From: Dactylellina haptotyla
Lineage: Eukaryota; Ascomycota; Orbiliomycetes; Orbiliales; Orbiliaceae
Assembly: GCA_031310005.1 (NCBI GenBank)
Contig: CM062388.1
Coordinates: forward strand, 1,860,001 to 1,924,000
DNA: 64,000 nucleotides
Reading direction: 5' to 3'
Part shown: positions 45,479 to 58,814 of the stretch, piece by piece
Numbering within the stretch: the stretch's first letter is position 1
Layout of the letters: each line of letters opens with the position of its first letter
Position numbers and translations under genes: made by a program
The notes under the pieces: model-generated
Databases searched by the model: none
Told to the model about the DNA's origin: nothing
Seen by the model: only the letters and a program-made list of their open reading frames with translations

Positions 45479-47491
45479 ATGGTGCGATTATTGGTTCTCA
45501 GCCTCTGGTTGCTGGGCTCTGGAAGTAGAGTTCTAGGAATGCCTACCATATCCAACCCTTTAATTCTGGATCCAAGCGAAGAAGAGCCCAAGGATCACTT
45601 GTTTCGAAGAGTATGCTCTCACCTTGAACGATATAGCGAATATAGCTAACGTCTTTGGAAATATTAGCTCGTGGGCAACACTGACTTGGAATGGTATCCA
45701 TGCGGTAATACTACTTGGGGATACGAGTGCGCCATGTTGAGTGTAAGTTTATATTCAGATGTATTTCGGCTAAATAGCAATTCTTTTAACCTCTTGAATT
45801 TAGGTACCACTGGACTACAAGAAGCCAAAAAACGGATTAAAGGCCACACTTCCCCTCGTGAGGGCTCCTGCGGAGAAGGATGTTCCATATAAAGGCTGGG
45901 TTTTGACGAATTTTGGAGGACCCGGCGCAGCCGGTACACCGGCAATCGTACCTTCTACAGTTAAAAGGATTCGAACCAATAATGTCGGACCGGGTTGGGA
46001 TATTCTCAGTTTTGACCCTCGTGGTATCGGCGCTTCATTGCCGTCGGGTGACTGTGAGTTTTCTACAGATGATATCGAACCTGTTGAGAACCAGGCGGAT
46101 AATGTAAGTTCTGCTAAAAATATCAAAGCTAAAGTATATATTTTTGGGGTACTAAGACTATTTTATTTTAGTATCCAAGTGGGGATACTCAAGATGACGT
46201 TTCCTTTGGAATGATTTTCCCCAGAGGCGCCCCTTGGAAGTTTGAGGCCGAAAGGTTGACCCCGGAATCCGAAGCTTTCGCGGCGGCGTGCGCGGACAAA
46301 ACCGGAGCATATGATCAAATTGGTCCCCATATGAACACTGCAGCGGTAGCCACAGATCTACTTTGGATTGGAAAGGCCCTGGCTCGAGAAAAGGGAGAAC
46401 CAGAAGATGAGGTGCTCGTTAACTATCTTGGTTTCAGTTATGGCACAACTATCGGCCAATATTTCGCGACCCTCTATCCTTCAAACGTTGGCAAGTTCCT
46501 TCTAGATGGCGTAACGGACCCTTCTATGTCTACTGTGTCAGCATGGTACAATAGTACAAGGACCGTCAACGTCGATGAGGGGTGGTCACAGTTCTTCCCA
46601 GCCTGTTACAGCGCTGGGCCCTCGAAATGTGCTTTCTACACGGAAGGAAGCGCAGAAGCTATCCGGGATCGGTTCAATAATATCACCTCTAGACTCGACA
46701 GAGCGAGATATCAAAGCTCTGCAGACATTGCGGCCGTTGATAAAGTCCTTAAGAATATGCGAGAGATTCTTTATGACGATCTGTACAGGCCACGAGAATG
46801 GTGGCCAGCAATCGCTAAATATCTTGCCTCACTGGAAACGGTGATGGCGGGTGGGAGCCCTTCGGCTTGGGATCAACGGAGTGTAAAAGCTGCAGAAGGT
46901 CAGGCTACAAAGCCAGGCAGTAAGACCACTCGCCCCTTCTCTATATTCCAAGTTGCTTGCGTCGATGGTCGTGATATACGAGGGCTAGATATCGATGTTG
47001 AGCATCAAAACGAGAGATATAATATGAGCAAGCTAGGAGAGTTGATGGAATTCGAGTCGACATTCAAGTGCATCAGGTGGAAGATCCGCCCATCCTGGGA
47101 ATGGTACGGACCTGTGGGCAGTCGCAAGACCGCTACCCCGATTTTATTTGTTGGAAATGCCTTTGATCCCGCAACTCCCGGCCAACAGTATGTGCCGCCA
47201 TCCAACCTTTAATTTGAACGTCAGCTAATATCTATTATAGTGCGTTGAAAGCCACTAAGCTTTTCCGGGGGTCCAGAGCAATTATTCTTGACGAGATCGG
47301 TGTAAGTTCTAACCTCTTCTCACAGTGTTATCTTGGATTTCAAATAACTTACCAATATATTATTTTAGCACTGCTCGAGTAGCACGAATAATACGTGCGG
47401 GTTTAATCATATACGCGAGTATTTCGGAAACGATGTTCTGCCCGACTCAAAGATCACTCGGTGTAAGAGGGAAACCAGATTGTTTGCTTAG
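45479..47491 (+). CDS. Secreted TAP-like serine peptidase (alpha/beta-hydrolase, S33)
   Basis: Six exons (45479-45610, 45668-45742, 45804-46103, 46172-47187, 47241-47301, 47369-47491) give 568 aa. A signal peptide (MVRLLVLSLWLLGSGSRVLG) is followed by the tripeptidyl-aminopeptidase pattern: VPLDYKKPKNG, the oxyanion stretch LTNFGGPGAAG, and GWDILSFDPRGIGAS. The nucleophile elbow is NYLGFSYGTTIGQYF (Ser about 258), the Asp is in FVGNAFDPATPGQ (about 501), and the catalytic His is in GHCSSSTNNTC (about 529), split across the last intron. The His and its GHCS context confirm the final two exons. The enzyme should release N-terminal peptides from proteins outside the cell. The full triad is present, so it should be active. 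Confidence 0.9.
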
Positions 47492-47623
47492 ATGTACGAC
47501 TATGAGATATAATTATAACTATCATTATCTTTAATTGTATATACTTTGATTATTTTAGAGCACGTTAGCATGAATGCGCCAATCTGAAAAGTATTGGCTC
47601 TCGAGGGGTGCTGGGAATTATTC

Positions 47624-48670
47624 TCAAAGCTGGACACCGATAGATGTGAGTAGTACCACCGATGCGAGAATTAGCAAAGATACTTTAGGAGTAGCTGCCG
47701 GGCCAGTCGCACGTGTACTTGTAGCAGATTGACTCGAAGATGAAACAGATGAAGTGACGCCATTCGCTTCATTGTTGCTACTGGTTGAAGTCGCATCGGC
47801 GGTAGTTGGCTCCAATGTTGATACTGAAACCGGCGTCGTATTCCCAGAGGAAGTGGATATAGATTTCGACGTTATGCCAACAGTCGAAATAAGGTCTGAT
47901 GTATTTCGTGCGGTCTTATCAGGTTGTGAAGTGAAGTCTGGGCCACCGCGTAGCGTGCAGCTAAGAGTCCCGCATTCGTACCCATCTTTACAACAACCGT
48001 AGCTTAAAGAGGCTGCACAGAGGTAGGATGATAATCCACAATACCTTGTGACACCATCTTCACCTATGTACCCTTTTGAAGCTTGGATAGTTGTCTCAGG
48101 GGGCTCTGTGGTTGCCGGCCCTTCGTCAATTGAGGTCGTAGTTGCGGCAACTGGGTCCTCCCCTGATGAAGGCAATGGAAGGGTGCCAGCGGGTATCTGC
48201 CAGTCTCCGCATCGAATTCCGAAGACCCTCTCGCGTGTACCCCCTTCCTTGGGATCGGGTGGGTCACTCCATATTAACTCTACAGGCACGTCTCTGTAAC
48301 AGCAACTGGTAAACCCTGGCAGCTTGGAAACATCGTAGCTGCCTATGGGACAAAGGCCGCGAACTACATCGAATGGAGTAGTTCCTAATGCGTCGAATGA
48401 GGTGTCTTTTATTCCAGGGATTATCTGGCAAGAGAAAATGCCCTCTTCTAGATCCCCGGAATTCGAAGTTCTGACTGCACCGACATAGCAGCAAGTATTG
48501 CTTTTTTGCGCCCATGTACCACATATCCCTTTATCATAACCTTCGGCAAACGAACCACAGTATTCATTTTCACCGCCACATGGTTGCAAGGTCTTTGAAC
48601 CGACACTACCTGGGTTATAGAGTTCCGGACCTCTGATGATGACTTTTTGGGCCTGCCAGTCGGCTGACAT
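47624..48670 (-). CDS. Cys-rich surface protein with GPI-anchor-like tail
   Basis: A single exon. The first ATG in frame (48670, MSADWQAQKVIIRG) gives 348 aa. Residues 25-170 hold many paired Cys (PCGGENEYCGSF, KSNTCCYVG, GFTSCCYRD), as in extracellular fungal proteins. A Ser/Thr/Pro linker is followed by a second small Cys module (RYCGLSSYLCAASLSYGCCK). A long Ser/Thr stalk then ends in a hydrophobic tail (KVSLLILASVVLLTSIGVQL), typical of GPI-anchored wall proteins. No signal peptide is visible from this ATG. The TATA at 48841-48850 puts the transcript start close by, so no upstream exon is obvious. A non-standard start or a decayed signal peptide is possible. Confidence 0.7.
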   Translation of the reverse strand: MSADWQAQKVIIRGPELYNPGSVGSKTLQPCGGENEYCGSFAEGYDKGICGTWAQKSNTCCYVGAVRTSNSGDLEEGIFSCQIIPGIKDTSFDALGTTPFDVVRGLCPIGSYDVSKLPGFTSCCYRDVPVELIWSDPPDPKEGGTRERVFGIRCGDWQIPAGTLPLPSSGEDPVAATTTSIDEGPATTEPPETTIQASKGYIGEDGVTRYCGLSSYLCAASLSYGCCKDGYECGTLSCTLRGGPDFTSQPDKTARNTSDLISTVGITSKSISTSSGNTTPVSVSTLEPTTADATSTSSNNEANGVTSSVSSSSQSATSTRATGPAATPKVSLLILASVVLLTSIGVQL

Positions 48671-49992
48671 TTTTGGTACGATTTTCAATTGGGAGTACAC
48701 AAGAAGCTGATGGTCTAGTCCTATAGCAAGCGGTTGATATCGAAATGTATATTATCGTTTTAGAGACGTGAGATCGGAAACGTGCATTCCCCGAGAAAGG
48801 TGTGGGAGTGCACAACTAGACGGACTGGTGACGGAGGCCTCTATTTATACCATTGAATACGGCACGATGAATTACTACAGCCAATAAAATATATTATTTA
48901 AATAACAGACGGCTGAAAGAGTGGCAGCGGCGCATGATCTTAGCCGGTTTCTGGCCGTCCAAGCAAAATATACAGTTTAGATAACTTCTGGTTATTTCAT
49001 CTCAGCTCCAAAGACAGGCTTGTATATTTTTTTGGTGGCGCTGGCTTGGCGCTACAAATCAATCAACGGAATGAGCTTTGAAATATAGATTGAATATTCA
49101 ATATTTTCTTGGCTGCATTAAAGGCGCAAAGGGCACCTTGATAGCGATCTTCAGCTGCCCCTCAAAGGCCAAAGGAGGAGAGAGGTGGGGCTCTTGAGCT
49201 GAGCTTGAATGGAACATTCTCTAGGAACTCACTTTCTTTCGCTAGTCTTTGCACGACCTCTACATGAACTTTGTGTTACCAGTTTTGGAATTTGGGGCTG
49301 AAATCAAACCTGCATTCCAAACCGAATATGATTTGCGTCCGACTGGTAGTATTCGGCAATACTCTCGAATAGTGGACCTTATGTTATCCAACATGTACGC
49401 ATGCGGCTCCAACTTTTTATATTTTTTCGGGGCCCAGATTGATACTTTTTTCGTTTGAAAGTGTATAAAGACACCCCCTTCAAGATTTGGAGAGATCTCA
49501 GCGTCTGATGATTTAGGTACTGTACCATCTTTCAATCAAGTCAATTTTGCGGCGGGCGTTCAGGAGTCGTAAAGCGATCCGGATCTCTTCTTTTGGGTCC
49601 TTATATGCTTACCTTGCGCATTTAAGTGGTGTCATGAGCATAGTTACTTGGCCAGCTACCCGCCACTTTCCTGGCAGGTACCTCTATATTCTGCATACGA
49701 ATGACTATAGTTTTGCTAAATGGTCGATTATAGAAGAAAAAGGATGTTATTAAATAATATTATGAGTTATTCTCAGGATCTAGATTACCCTTCCTCGAAT
49801 TAATTTGCAGTTCAACTTGGAAACAGGCATTGGAAAAGGCCACCAATTCTTGACATCCCATGTTGTTTCGCTTCCTTGAGAATACAAACCCAAACAACCA
49901 AGCGAAAACAAGCGAAACCAACGCCAAAAGAGCTTTCAACGCGTCCATCGCGTAACATATATCTTATTTACAAGCAAACCCGATCGTAATAA
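48671..49992. other. Spacer upstream of the GPI-like gene and downstream of the PKS
   Basis: It holds the promoter of the Cys-rich gene and the 3' region of the polyketide synthase gene. A 62-codon minus-strand frame (49948-49760, MDALKALLALVSLVF...) begins with a membrane-helix-like stretch and ends Glu-Asn-Asn-Ser. It may be a small membrane peptide gene, but nothing else supports it. Confidence 0.4.
48841..48850 (-). promoter_or_regulatory. TATA box of Cys-rich GPI-like gene
   Basis: Reads ggtataaatagagg on the minus strand, about 175 bp before the ATG at 48670. Confidence 0.55.
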
Positions 49993-52900
49993 TTATGTCT
50001 TATCTCGAAGCTGCTCCTCGAACCAATTTACAAGATGGCTAACAGTTGGATGACCCCAGATCAAAGTTGGTGGAACTTTGACCTTCAAACTGCTTTGGAG
50101 ATGCCGTCTCAAACTGACCGTCATCACGGAATCCATCCCTAATTCGGTCAGAGCCGCCGTAGGGTCGACATCTTTAACACTCTCCAGTCTCAATGTTGTC
50201 GCCACGCATTGGGAGATCGTATCGCGTAGGTAGTCCTTTAGCTCTTTGCCTTTTCGGGGGGTAGCTGGGAAGGACTCAATAGTCGCGCTGAGGGTTCTCG
50301 CGTCTGCCCTCTTTCTCGGTGCAATCTCATCGAGGATAGGAAGGAGAGGTGTATCGTTCTCATCAACTGGTAAGGCTCGCAAGACTACCGCTTGATGGAC
50401 ATCATGTTTCATTGCGTACTCCCATGCTCTGAAGCCCTCGTCTTTACTTATCGATGTGACACCCTTCGTTTCAAGCTCGGCTTCGATGTATTCGCTGCTG
50501 CTCGCCATTCCCAGTCCTCTCCAGCTCGTCCATAGGAAACTCAACACATTGTCGCCTTCGTTTCTTCGGTAGTCTGCGAAGGAGTCTAAGAATGCGTTTC
50601 CTGATGCATATGACGCTTGTCCAGCGAACCCGAGGAGTTGCCCGCAGGATGAGAAAAGTACTAGAAAATCAAGCGATCCTGGAGGAAAGACTTGGTGAAT
50701 TGCCATCGCCCCGGATATCTTGGGTTGTAAAACTCGGTCGAACGCTTCTTTTGTTGTTTCGGTGACGAGCTGGTCTTCCAAAATCCCGGCAGCATGAACA
50801 ACACCAGTTATCTGTGGCAGGTCGAGGTCATCTAAAGCATCTTCTAGCAGTTGCCCGCTGTTTTCGCTACCAATATCGACGCTGAGAACATAAATAGAAG
50901 CACCGACCAACTCCATAGTTTTAATCGCTTGGATGGTTGGGTTTAACTCATGTTCCTTCCAATTTCTTCTGGGCGGTAGAGAACGACGGGATACCAAAAC
51001 AATGCGACGGGCACCTTTTTCGACCATCCAAGCAGCAACTTCCAGACCAAGGGCTCCCAGTCCGCCAGTAATCAAATATGTGCCGCTCGGTTTCGGCATA
51101 AAAGATTCTTCTCTGTTTGATACTAATTGTCTGGGGATTGATCGTAGCCGAGCTATTCGCGCGACGGAATCTCGGACTGAAATTACATCAGATCCCCTTA
51201 CATATTTAACAGCTTGTAGGGGAAAGCTCTCATCATCAGTGTCAACGAACCCGCCCCATATTTCCGGATGCTCCGATGCAATAATCCTCGTAAGTCCAGC
51301 TAAAGGACTTTGCCCTAAGGTTTCAACATCAGAAGCTTCGAAGACACCCTGGGTTATACACCACAGTTTGGTATCAATCTTATTCTCAATGAGTGTTTTT
51401 GCAGCTTGAAGGAGAATGTCGCATGATTGCGAGCATTTAGCAAAAATTTCCTCTGTGGAATTGGGCCTTGGTGGTAAGAAGGCTACTATCGAGCCTTTGC
51501 CATGATCTAGGGCCGCAATCTCGGATGCCTCAGATATCACACTAGTTGTGATCTTTCGCCTATAAAGCTCTTGAATATATTGGTCGAGTCGATCGGTTTT
51601 CTCGGCTAGGAAAGTGACATGCTTGAGACCAAATGCAACATCTTCTAGTCTCGCTGGCGGCCACGAGATTTGATGAACCAGACTTTCGAGACTGCTGCTG
51701 ACGCCCGGATTACCCTCGACAGTAGAAAATCTCATCTTGTTGAACTGGGCGACTACATGACCCTGGTCGTCAAAGATTGTGACATTTGCACACCAGAGCC
51801 CCGAGGCTACAGTGACATAAATGTAAACTATCTTTGGGATCTGGGTAGCCACCGTAGTTACCTCTTCTACCTGCGTTGGCATCCTTAGCACCGGCTCCTT
51901 GTGAAATATAGATGATCCAATCGAGGTTGCAGCATCGAACACTGGTGCCCATGAATTTTCTGCCCACGGTGGACTTCCGTGGCACCCAGGAGCCGTGTCG
52001 ACTTTGCACAACATCTTATCGCCTGTTCCGAAATGCTCCAATACTTTCCATGGGAACCCCATTTCTGGCACTCCCACAGAAGCTAAATAGTTTGTGGTAA
52101 ATTCTGGATCTACAGAAAGACTGAGTTCGACCTTCGTGTCTGGAATATTCAATTGTCCCGGAATATCGTTACTCTTTGTAAGGGCTAGAGTCGCAGTTGT
52201 ATGTGTCAACCATGAACTGTCATCGTCCTGGGACTCATCTGTTCTCTTAAGCCGAGACGAGAGACTCACTTGACCTCGGTCTGAAACTACCTGAAGCTCC
52301 CTTGGAGCGTTGATTGCGACAGGAACTCGAAGAACAACATTTTTGAGGGTATTGCATTTACCAGCGTGGAGAAAGGTGTTGAGGAGGACCGCGGCGGGAA
52401 CGATTTCTGTTCCGTGCAATGGATGGCTTCCCGGGAATGGCTTGCTAGAATTATCTAGCAGTGTATTCCAGACACTTATGTTACTCGCGAAGATATGATT
52501 CCGGCCACCTAGAAATGTGTGGGTTTTAACATTATGAACTATCGCTTGAGTTTGCGATCCAGTTCCAACTTGGCGCCAGAACGGCTTATGAACCCATTTC
52601 GTCCTTGGCACGTCTCGACTCCAGTCCCCTGCGAAAGTATGATCGAGTTTCAGTTGGACGCCACAGCAGTGAATATTTGCCAATGCGAAGAGTAAGCTCT
52701 TCATTGCCGGTTGTTCTCGTTTCAATGTCGGGAAAATAGTAGCATCGATTTCGGATTCGATGATGGTCTCATTGATAGAATGAGATACAATGGGATGCGC
52801 GGAGATTTCCATGAAGACTCGAAAGCCATCTTCCAGAGCTGCGGTAGCAGCGGAATGTAACCAGACAGGATTGACCATATTGTCGACCCAATATTTCTCG

Positions 52901-55318
52901 TCGCGTAACGCCTCACCACGAGGGTCCCCAAGCGATGTGGAGTACAGGGGGATTGTAGGCTCGCTCGGGTGTATCTCATTTCTGAGCAATTCTCTCAGAG
53001 GCTCAGCAAGATCATTGAGAACAGGGCTGTGGAAAGCAACGTCCGTTTTAACCCTTCGCACTTTAATGTTTTTCCCGCTTAGGTGCTCCATAGCCTTCTC
53101 GATACTGTCAATGTCTCCTGATAGCACACAGGTGGATGGCGAGGAATGAATTGCAATGGTTACGGAGAGTTCTGCTGCCGAAATCTCCCTTCCAGCATCA
53201 TCGATTGTCATATCGACTAGTATCATTCCGCCTTCTCCAGCGACGCCGCGATACAGAAGAGCTCTCTTTGATACTACGTATGCACCTTCACACACCGTCA
53301 AACATCCTGCAATAACGGAGGCGGCAATCTCTCCTACGGAATGTCCGATTATAGCTGCTGGTTGCATTCCACGAGATCGTAGAACCGCTGCTATTCCGAT
53401 CTGCATCGCGTACGTCGATACCTGTTGCTGGTCCACGTTCTGGAAAGCTCCATCGGCAAGAACTTTTATGATTGAGAACCCTAATACCTCTCTGGTGATG
53501 AAATCAATTGGTGCTATAGCATTGGTGAAAATAGGTTCCTTTTCGAGCAACTCTTTGGCCATATTCTCCCAATGCGCGCCGTGGCCGGAAAATACCCAGA
53601 CAACACCTTTTTCGCATTGAGCAGAAGCTTTGTTCTGAACGACCCAGGAGCCCTTGCTGGAGGGTTCGATATTTTTGAGAATATCCACCGCATCGTCTTT
53701 GTCATCAGCAACTAATGCTACCCGATAAGAGTGATGAGAACGTCTGAGGCCCAATGTGTTGGCGACCGTCCCAAGAGGTGTGGTTGTAGTCGGAATCCAA
53801 TCCGCTAACTCCCCTGCGATATCCTTGATTCTTGAGACTTGTGGAGATGATAAGAGAATTAAGGATGGTACGTCCCCTGGTAAGGATAACGGTGTAATGG
53901 CTGGGGTAAGTAAGGGCGGTTGTTCGATAATAGCATGAGAAACGGTGCCTCCGTAGCCGTACGAAGAGATACCGGCTCTTTTCAGGTTGCTTTCCCAGGG
54001 TATCGCATCATGGGAAACCTTCAAAGCTATGTTATCCCAATCCATTTTTGGATTCGGTGTCGTAAAATTGGCTTGCGGTGGGAAAACTCCCCTGTCGACT
54101 GCGAGAACAGCTTTGATCAAACTCGTGGAACCAGCTCCCGCTTCCAGATGGCCCACATTTGGCTTCACAGAGCCTATAAGACAGGGCTTCGAATTTTCTC
54201 GATTACAACCCGAGCCATAAACGGAAGCTATGGCTGCAACTTCGCAAGGATCACCAACCGGCGTTGATGTAGCGTGGGCTTCAACAAACTCGACCGTTAG
54301 TGGGTCGACCCGTGCAGTTGCGAGTGCTTTCTTTGCTACGCTCGCTTGTGCTGCTTGATTGGGTGCCATGATTCCGTTGGTCTTACCGTCCTGGCCGACA
54401 GCGCTTCCTTTCAGCACGGCAAGTATTTTGTTGCCGTCAATGATAGAGTCTTCAAGTCTCTTGAGGATTAATATCGAAGCACCTTCTCCTCTGCCATAGC
54501 CGCTAGCAGCAGCATCAAAAGATTTGCAACAGCCCTCGGGCGTAACGGCTCCTGCTTTATCTAGGACTCTTGTCAAACCCGGCCCGATTAACGCGTTCAC
54601 ACCGCCTACGATTGCGAGATTTGTCTCGCCAGCGAGGAGAGCCTGCCTTCCGTGATGGACAGCTACAAGAGATGAGGCGCAGGCAGCATCCACAGCACTA
54701 CTTGGACCGTGTAAATCGAGAGCATACGAGATACGATTCGGGATACCGCAAAATGCCGTCCCGATTCCCATCCAAGCTTCAACACCGGGAATATCTTCTA
54801 GGAGAAGTTTGGAGTAATCATCCGAGTTGACACCCATAAATACCGCCGTGTTGGAGCCCGCAAGAGAAGTGGCTGATAGTCCAGCGTGTTCAAGGGCTTC
54901 CCAGGTTACTTCTAACGCTATTCGCTGTTGGGGGTCCATCATCTCGGCTTCTAGAGGTGATATTCCGAAAAAGGAGGCATCGAAGTCCTCAAGCTTGTCT
55001 AGGAAGTATCCCTTAGATGTAGTCTTTTCGAGAATTTCAGGGTTCCGGCTGTCCCGTCGGTAGTAGGGTTCCCATCTCATTAAGGGTATGCTCCCTGATG
55101 TATCTTTCTTAGATAAGATTGTCTGCCAGAACTTTTCTATGCTGTCGATGCCACCTGGTAGACGACATGCCATTCCTATAATTGCGATATCGTCATGCTA
55201 AAAGGTTCCAAAGTAAGTTATTAGACGCTGCTAAGTGACGCTATAGCGCTAGGCCATGGGTTATCGAACTTACACTATCCGAGTCGGGGAAAGACGTTAT
55301 TAGTGTGGCGGAAGCCAT
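49993..55318 (-). CDS. 6-methylsalicylic acid synthase-type partially reducing polyketide synthase
   Basis: Two exons, 55318-55274 (15 codons) and 55197-49993, give 1749 aa, the size of the 6-MSAS family. The domain order is standard. KS has its Cys in VDAACASSLVAVHHG (about 188) and His in EAHATSTPVGD and KPNVGHLEAG. AT has the nucleophile in IIGHSVGEIAAS (about 635). The dehydratase/thioester-hydrolase-like domain has HPLHGTEIVPAA (about 940) and its NTFLHA continuation. KR has TYLITGGLGALG (about 1390) and SYASGNAFLD. A C-terminal ACP has GMDSVM (Ser about 1705). No methyltransferase, ER or TE domain is seen. The HPLHGTEIVPAA signature and the size mark the 6-MSAS clade. It should condense one acetyl and three malonyl units into 6-methylsalicylic acid. 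The P450 and decarboxylase on its upstream side, about 1.7 kb away, continue the pathway. Confidence 0.93.
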
Positions 55319-57030
55319 GATTGGTCGTTTTCAGCAGAAACTTTAAAACTGACTAAAAGGTATAAGAGTACCGTCTATCATGGATTAAATACGGTACTTG
55401 AAGGAATGAATGATTAAAACTCTATCTTAAGGTGGTGTGCGTGAGTGTACCTGGATCAGAGTACTCAAAGTCTCATATATATATTCACAACGTACACCCT
55501 CGTGCTTAGATCCAAAGCTATTTATGATTCGCCGTTCAGATCACTGTAACTCCTCTGCTGCTAGTTCCATAATGTCGCGCGCCACAAATTGGATTAGAAT
55601 TGTAGAGGCTGGGCAGAGATAACATCTCTAGTAAGTATCCGACCTTATCGTGAAAACAAACTGCTGAAATTTCAACATCTCTCTCTAGATTTTGTAAAAG
55701 CCTTCGTGTTCTCGAACAACTTGCGTCGTGTATAGTATTATTCCATTCCGACATCTTGTCATTCATTTTCACAAGAATGCGCGCTGTTTTCGAGATCTAA
55801 TGTCCGCTCGTGTCCAGTCTTATCGACGATTAGTTAGGCTACAAGTATCGCGGAAGTCTTCTGCCAATAGCAGCTGTCTTTAGAATTCTTCATAAATAAT
55901 TATGAGATGACGTTGCAAGAATTTCAGTTTTGTGGGTCTCGGTATGCCTTCTCGGGATGTACAGGAGGCTCCGGCGTACAAACAAGCTCTCTCTACTGGG
56001 TTCCAAGGTTTTCTTCGGCGGTAATTTCGACGAGAAGCGAGGTCGGCCTATTTGAAAGGTTAACTTACGCCGGTTTAGGTAGTCCTACGCCCTGCAGCGA
56101 CAGCGCTCAGATGATATGGCGTGCATAACGCTGTGCAACTCCACGAATTCACATTTCAAAGGACTCGGCTAAAAGAAAAGGATATACGATACCGCCGTAA
56201 TTTTCGATCGATACCACAGTTAAAGGTATTCTCTGCAATACTGTACAAAGGATTTCTTTCACAAGAGTAACTTCTGGCGATTACCGGGGAATTAGACTTG
56301 CAAGCACGCTTAATTCATCCTTGTGATCCTGGAATTGTTGGCAACATGAACCACGAATTCGAACGAATATGTTGATTCGCGTGGAGTCAAGTGGGTCCGG
56401 GGTCTTGCATTCCGAGGATTTGTGTAATCCATACCTTTGGAATTTTAATCCACAATGGAGCCTGTACTTTTCTAGTCAATGTGATGGGCCGCTCTGATTC
56501 GCTGGCGCCTGATACCCGGAGCTTGGTGTTGTACTACATTCACTACGGTGAACAAGGACTAGCCTAGTTCTAGCATTCCAAGGATCGGACATCAGATCTA
56601 GGGTTTACATCAGGGACTTCCTAGTCACAAATTTTGTATAGTTTGGTGAGTGGTCTTATTAATGAGAGCACGATCACCCTGCAGCAGCCTGGAATTGGAA
56701 TGCAAGCTAAGAGAGGAATGCGAGGTTAACCGAATTACACGACCATGTAGCATCAACACATAGACTTGACCTGTGGGGTGAGTGGCGGTTCGACTTCAGT
56801 ACTCGAGCGGTTCTAGCCCTAAATGGAGCCAATTGCTAGCAGAGAGTTCGGTTACGTGATTTCTTTGTGTAACTGAAGTCTCTTTACAGCTTCAAAGTTT
56901 GTGATAGGCATCTATTGCGTTGAGATGTTCCTATCTTAAATACACAGGTGCCTCAATCGCTCTAATAAATCACCACCACTTGCGAATTCTCTCCCTTTCA
57001 GAGAAATTCACAGCGAATATTTTGGGTGCA
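55319..57030. promoter_or_regulatory. Divergent promoter region of the polyketide cluster
   Basis: 1.7 kb between the minus-strand PKS start and the plus-strand P450 start, with no supported gene. The sequence is AT-rich with short unsupported frames. Co-regulation of the cluster would be read here, but I cannot name a specific binding site. Confidence 0.5.
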
Positions 57031-58814
57031 ATGGCTTTCGATATTTCACCACTAACCCTGATAGAAGGGCTCTTAGTCGTCTCGTTTATTGTCTACCTTC
57101 TTATTTTCGTCGGGAGCCGAAGTAAAGGCCTTCCTCCCGGTCCTCCAACTCTACCCATCCTTGGAAATCTCCACCAAATTCCCACAACCGGGGCCCATTT
57201 TCGGTATGCTTGAGTTTCTAAGGAGAATTTTTCTAAACACGCCTATAGCCTTCTAGCTAACAAAAATAAATTCATCAGTTTCACAGAATGGGCTCGCAAA
57301 TACGGTGGCATCTACTCATTAAAACTGGGAAGTGGAACTGCTCTTGTGATCACAGATAGGGAGATCGTCAAAAGACTCATGGACAAGCGAAGTTCCATAA
57401 CCTCAGCCAGACCTCCATCCTATGTCTCCCATCTCATTACTAAAGGTGACCATCTACTGGTGATGCAATACAATGAAACCTGGAGAAGGATTAGAAAATA
57501 CATACACAAGTTCTTCAATGAGAGTGTTTGTGAGAAAAAACATGTGCGACTCCAAGATGCAGAATCCGCACAAATGATGTTTGAGTTTCTAGAGCAGCCG
57601 GAGAACCACTATCTGCATACCAAACGTTTCAGTAATAGCATCATTACTACCCTACGTAAGCCCTCTCTCGAAAACCGTACTTCGATATGGAGATCCTAAC
57701 TATTCAGGTAGTGTTCGGTATCCGCACTCCAACATACAATACCCAACATGCTAAAGATCTCTATGATATCATGGAAAGATGGTCTGAGGTAATGGAGCCC
57801 GGAAATACCCCACCTGTGGATATTTACCCCATTTTCAAGTATATCCCGGAAAGCATCTTTGGAAATTGGATCACCAGAGCATCCAACGTCGGTAAAGACA
57901 TGGAAAAGCTATACGCCAATATACTGCAGAAATACCGTAGCAAGTCTGCCAGCAAGAAAAGTGTCAATGAGAGCTTTTTTGATACGCTATTCAAAGAGCC
58001 CAAGCAAGAGTTCACTCCTCATCAGCTAGCCTTCATCGGCGGCGTCCAAATGGAAGGTGGAAGTGATACCAGTGCGAGTATTCTCACGGCGTTTGTTCAA
58101 GCGATGGTTCAATGGCCTGAGGTCCAGCAGATTGCGCAAGCAGAAATCGACGCTGTTATCGGCGAGGATAGAAGTCCCACCTGGAGTGATTTCTCGCAAC
58201 TTCCATACATCAATGCTATTATGAAAGAGTGCCATCGATGGAGACCAGTCACCCCACTCAGTTTTCCTCATGCGTTAAGCGAAGGTTAGTCTCGGATTTA
58301 ATTGTGAATATGTTGAGAACATTTACTAACTCAGATATTGACAGATGAGATGCTGGACGGCTATGTCCTACCCAAGGGCTCCACTATAATTCTGAATGTC
58401 TGGGGTATCCAAAATGACGAGACCGTATACCCCCATCCAGAGACATTTGACCCTTCCCGCTTCAAGGACCACAAGCTATTGGCACCCGAGTATGCTGCAT
58501 CATCAAACTGGGAATCAAGAGACCACTATAGCTTCGGTGTAGGTCGGAGAATCTGCCCTGGTATCCACCTGGCTGAAAGGAATGTTTTCTTGGGAATTGC
58601 GAAGCTCTTATGGGCGTTTAAATTTGAAGAAGTTGTCGAAGACGGGCAGAATATTAAGATGAATGTGGATCCGGAGACAGGATATACTAAGGGGTTCTTA
58701 CACTGTGCCCTTCCGTTTAGATGCAAAATCACAGTCCGCAGCGAGAAGCGCAAGGAAACCATTCTCAGAGAGTTCGAGAATGCTCAGCAGATTTTCAGAG
58801 AATATACTGAATAA
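57031..58814 (+). CDS. Cytochrome P450, CYP619-like (m-cresol hydroxylase candidate)
   Basis: Four exons (57031-57203, 57279-57655, 57712-58284, 58345-58814) give 530 aa, a normal fungal P450 length. The N-terminal membrane anchor ([18 protein letters not shown]) is followed by a proline hinge ([13 protein letters not shown]). The I-helix oxygen-binding motif is GGSDTS, the ExxR triad is in MKECHRWRP, and the heme-binding loop is [10 protein letters not shown] with the axial Cys. The strings [27 protein letters not shown] and [18 protein letters not shown] recall the PatH/PatI and YanC group. In those pathways such enzymes hydroxylate m-cresol, on the methyl group or on the ring to toluquinol. 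Which of the two is made here cannot be read. Position beside a 6-MSAS and a 6-MSA decarboxylase supports the role. The intron 2 acceptor (57711) is the least certain splice. Confidence 0.88.

Noticed and set aside
49760-49948. 62-codon minus-strand frame with membrane-helix-like start
   Set aside because: Plausible small peptide but unsupported; mentioned in the spacer entry only.
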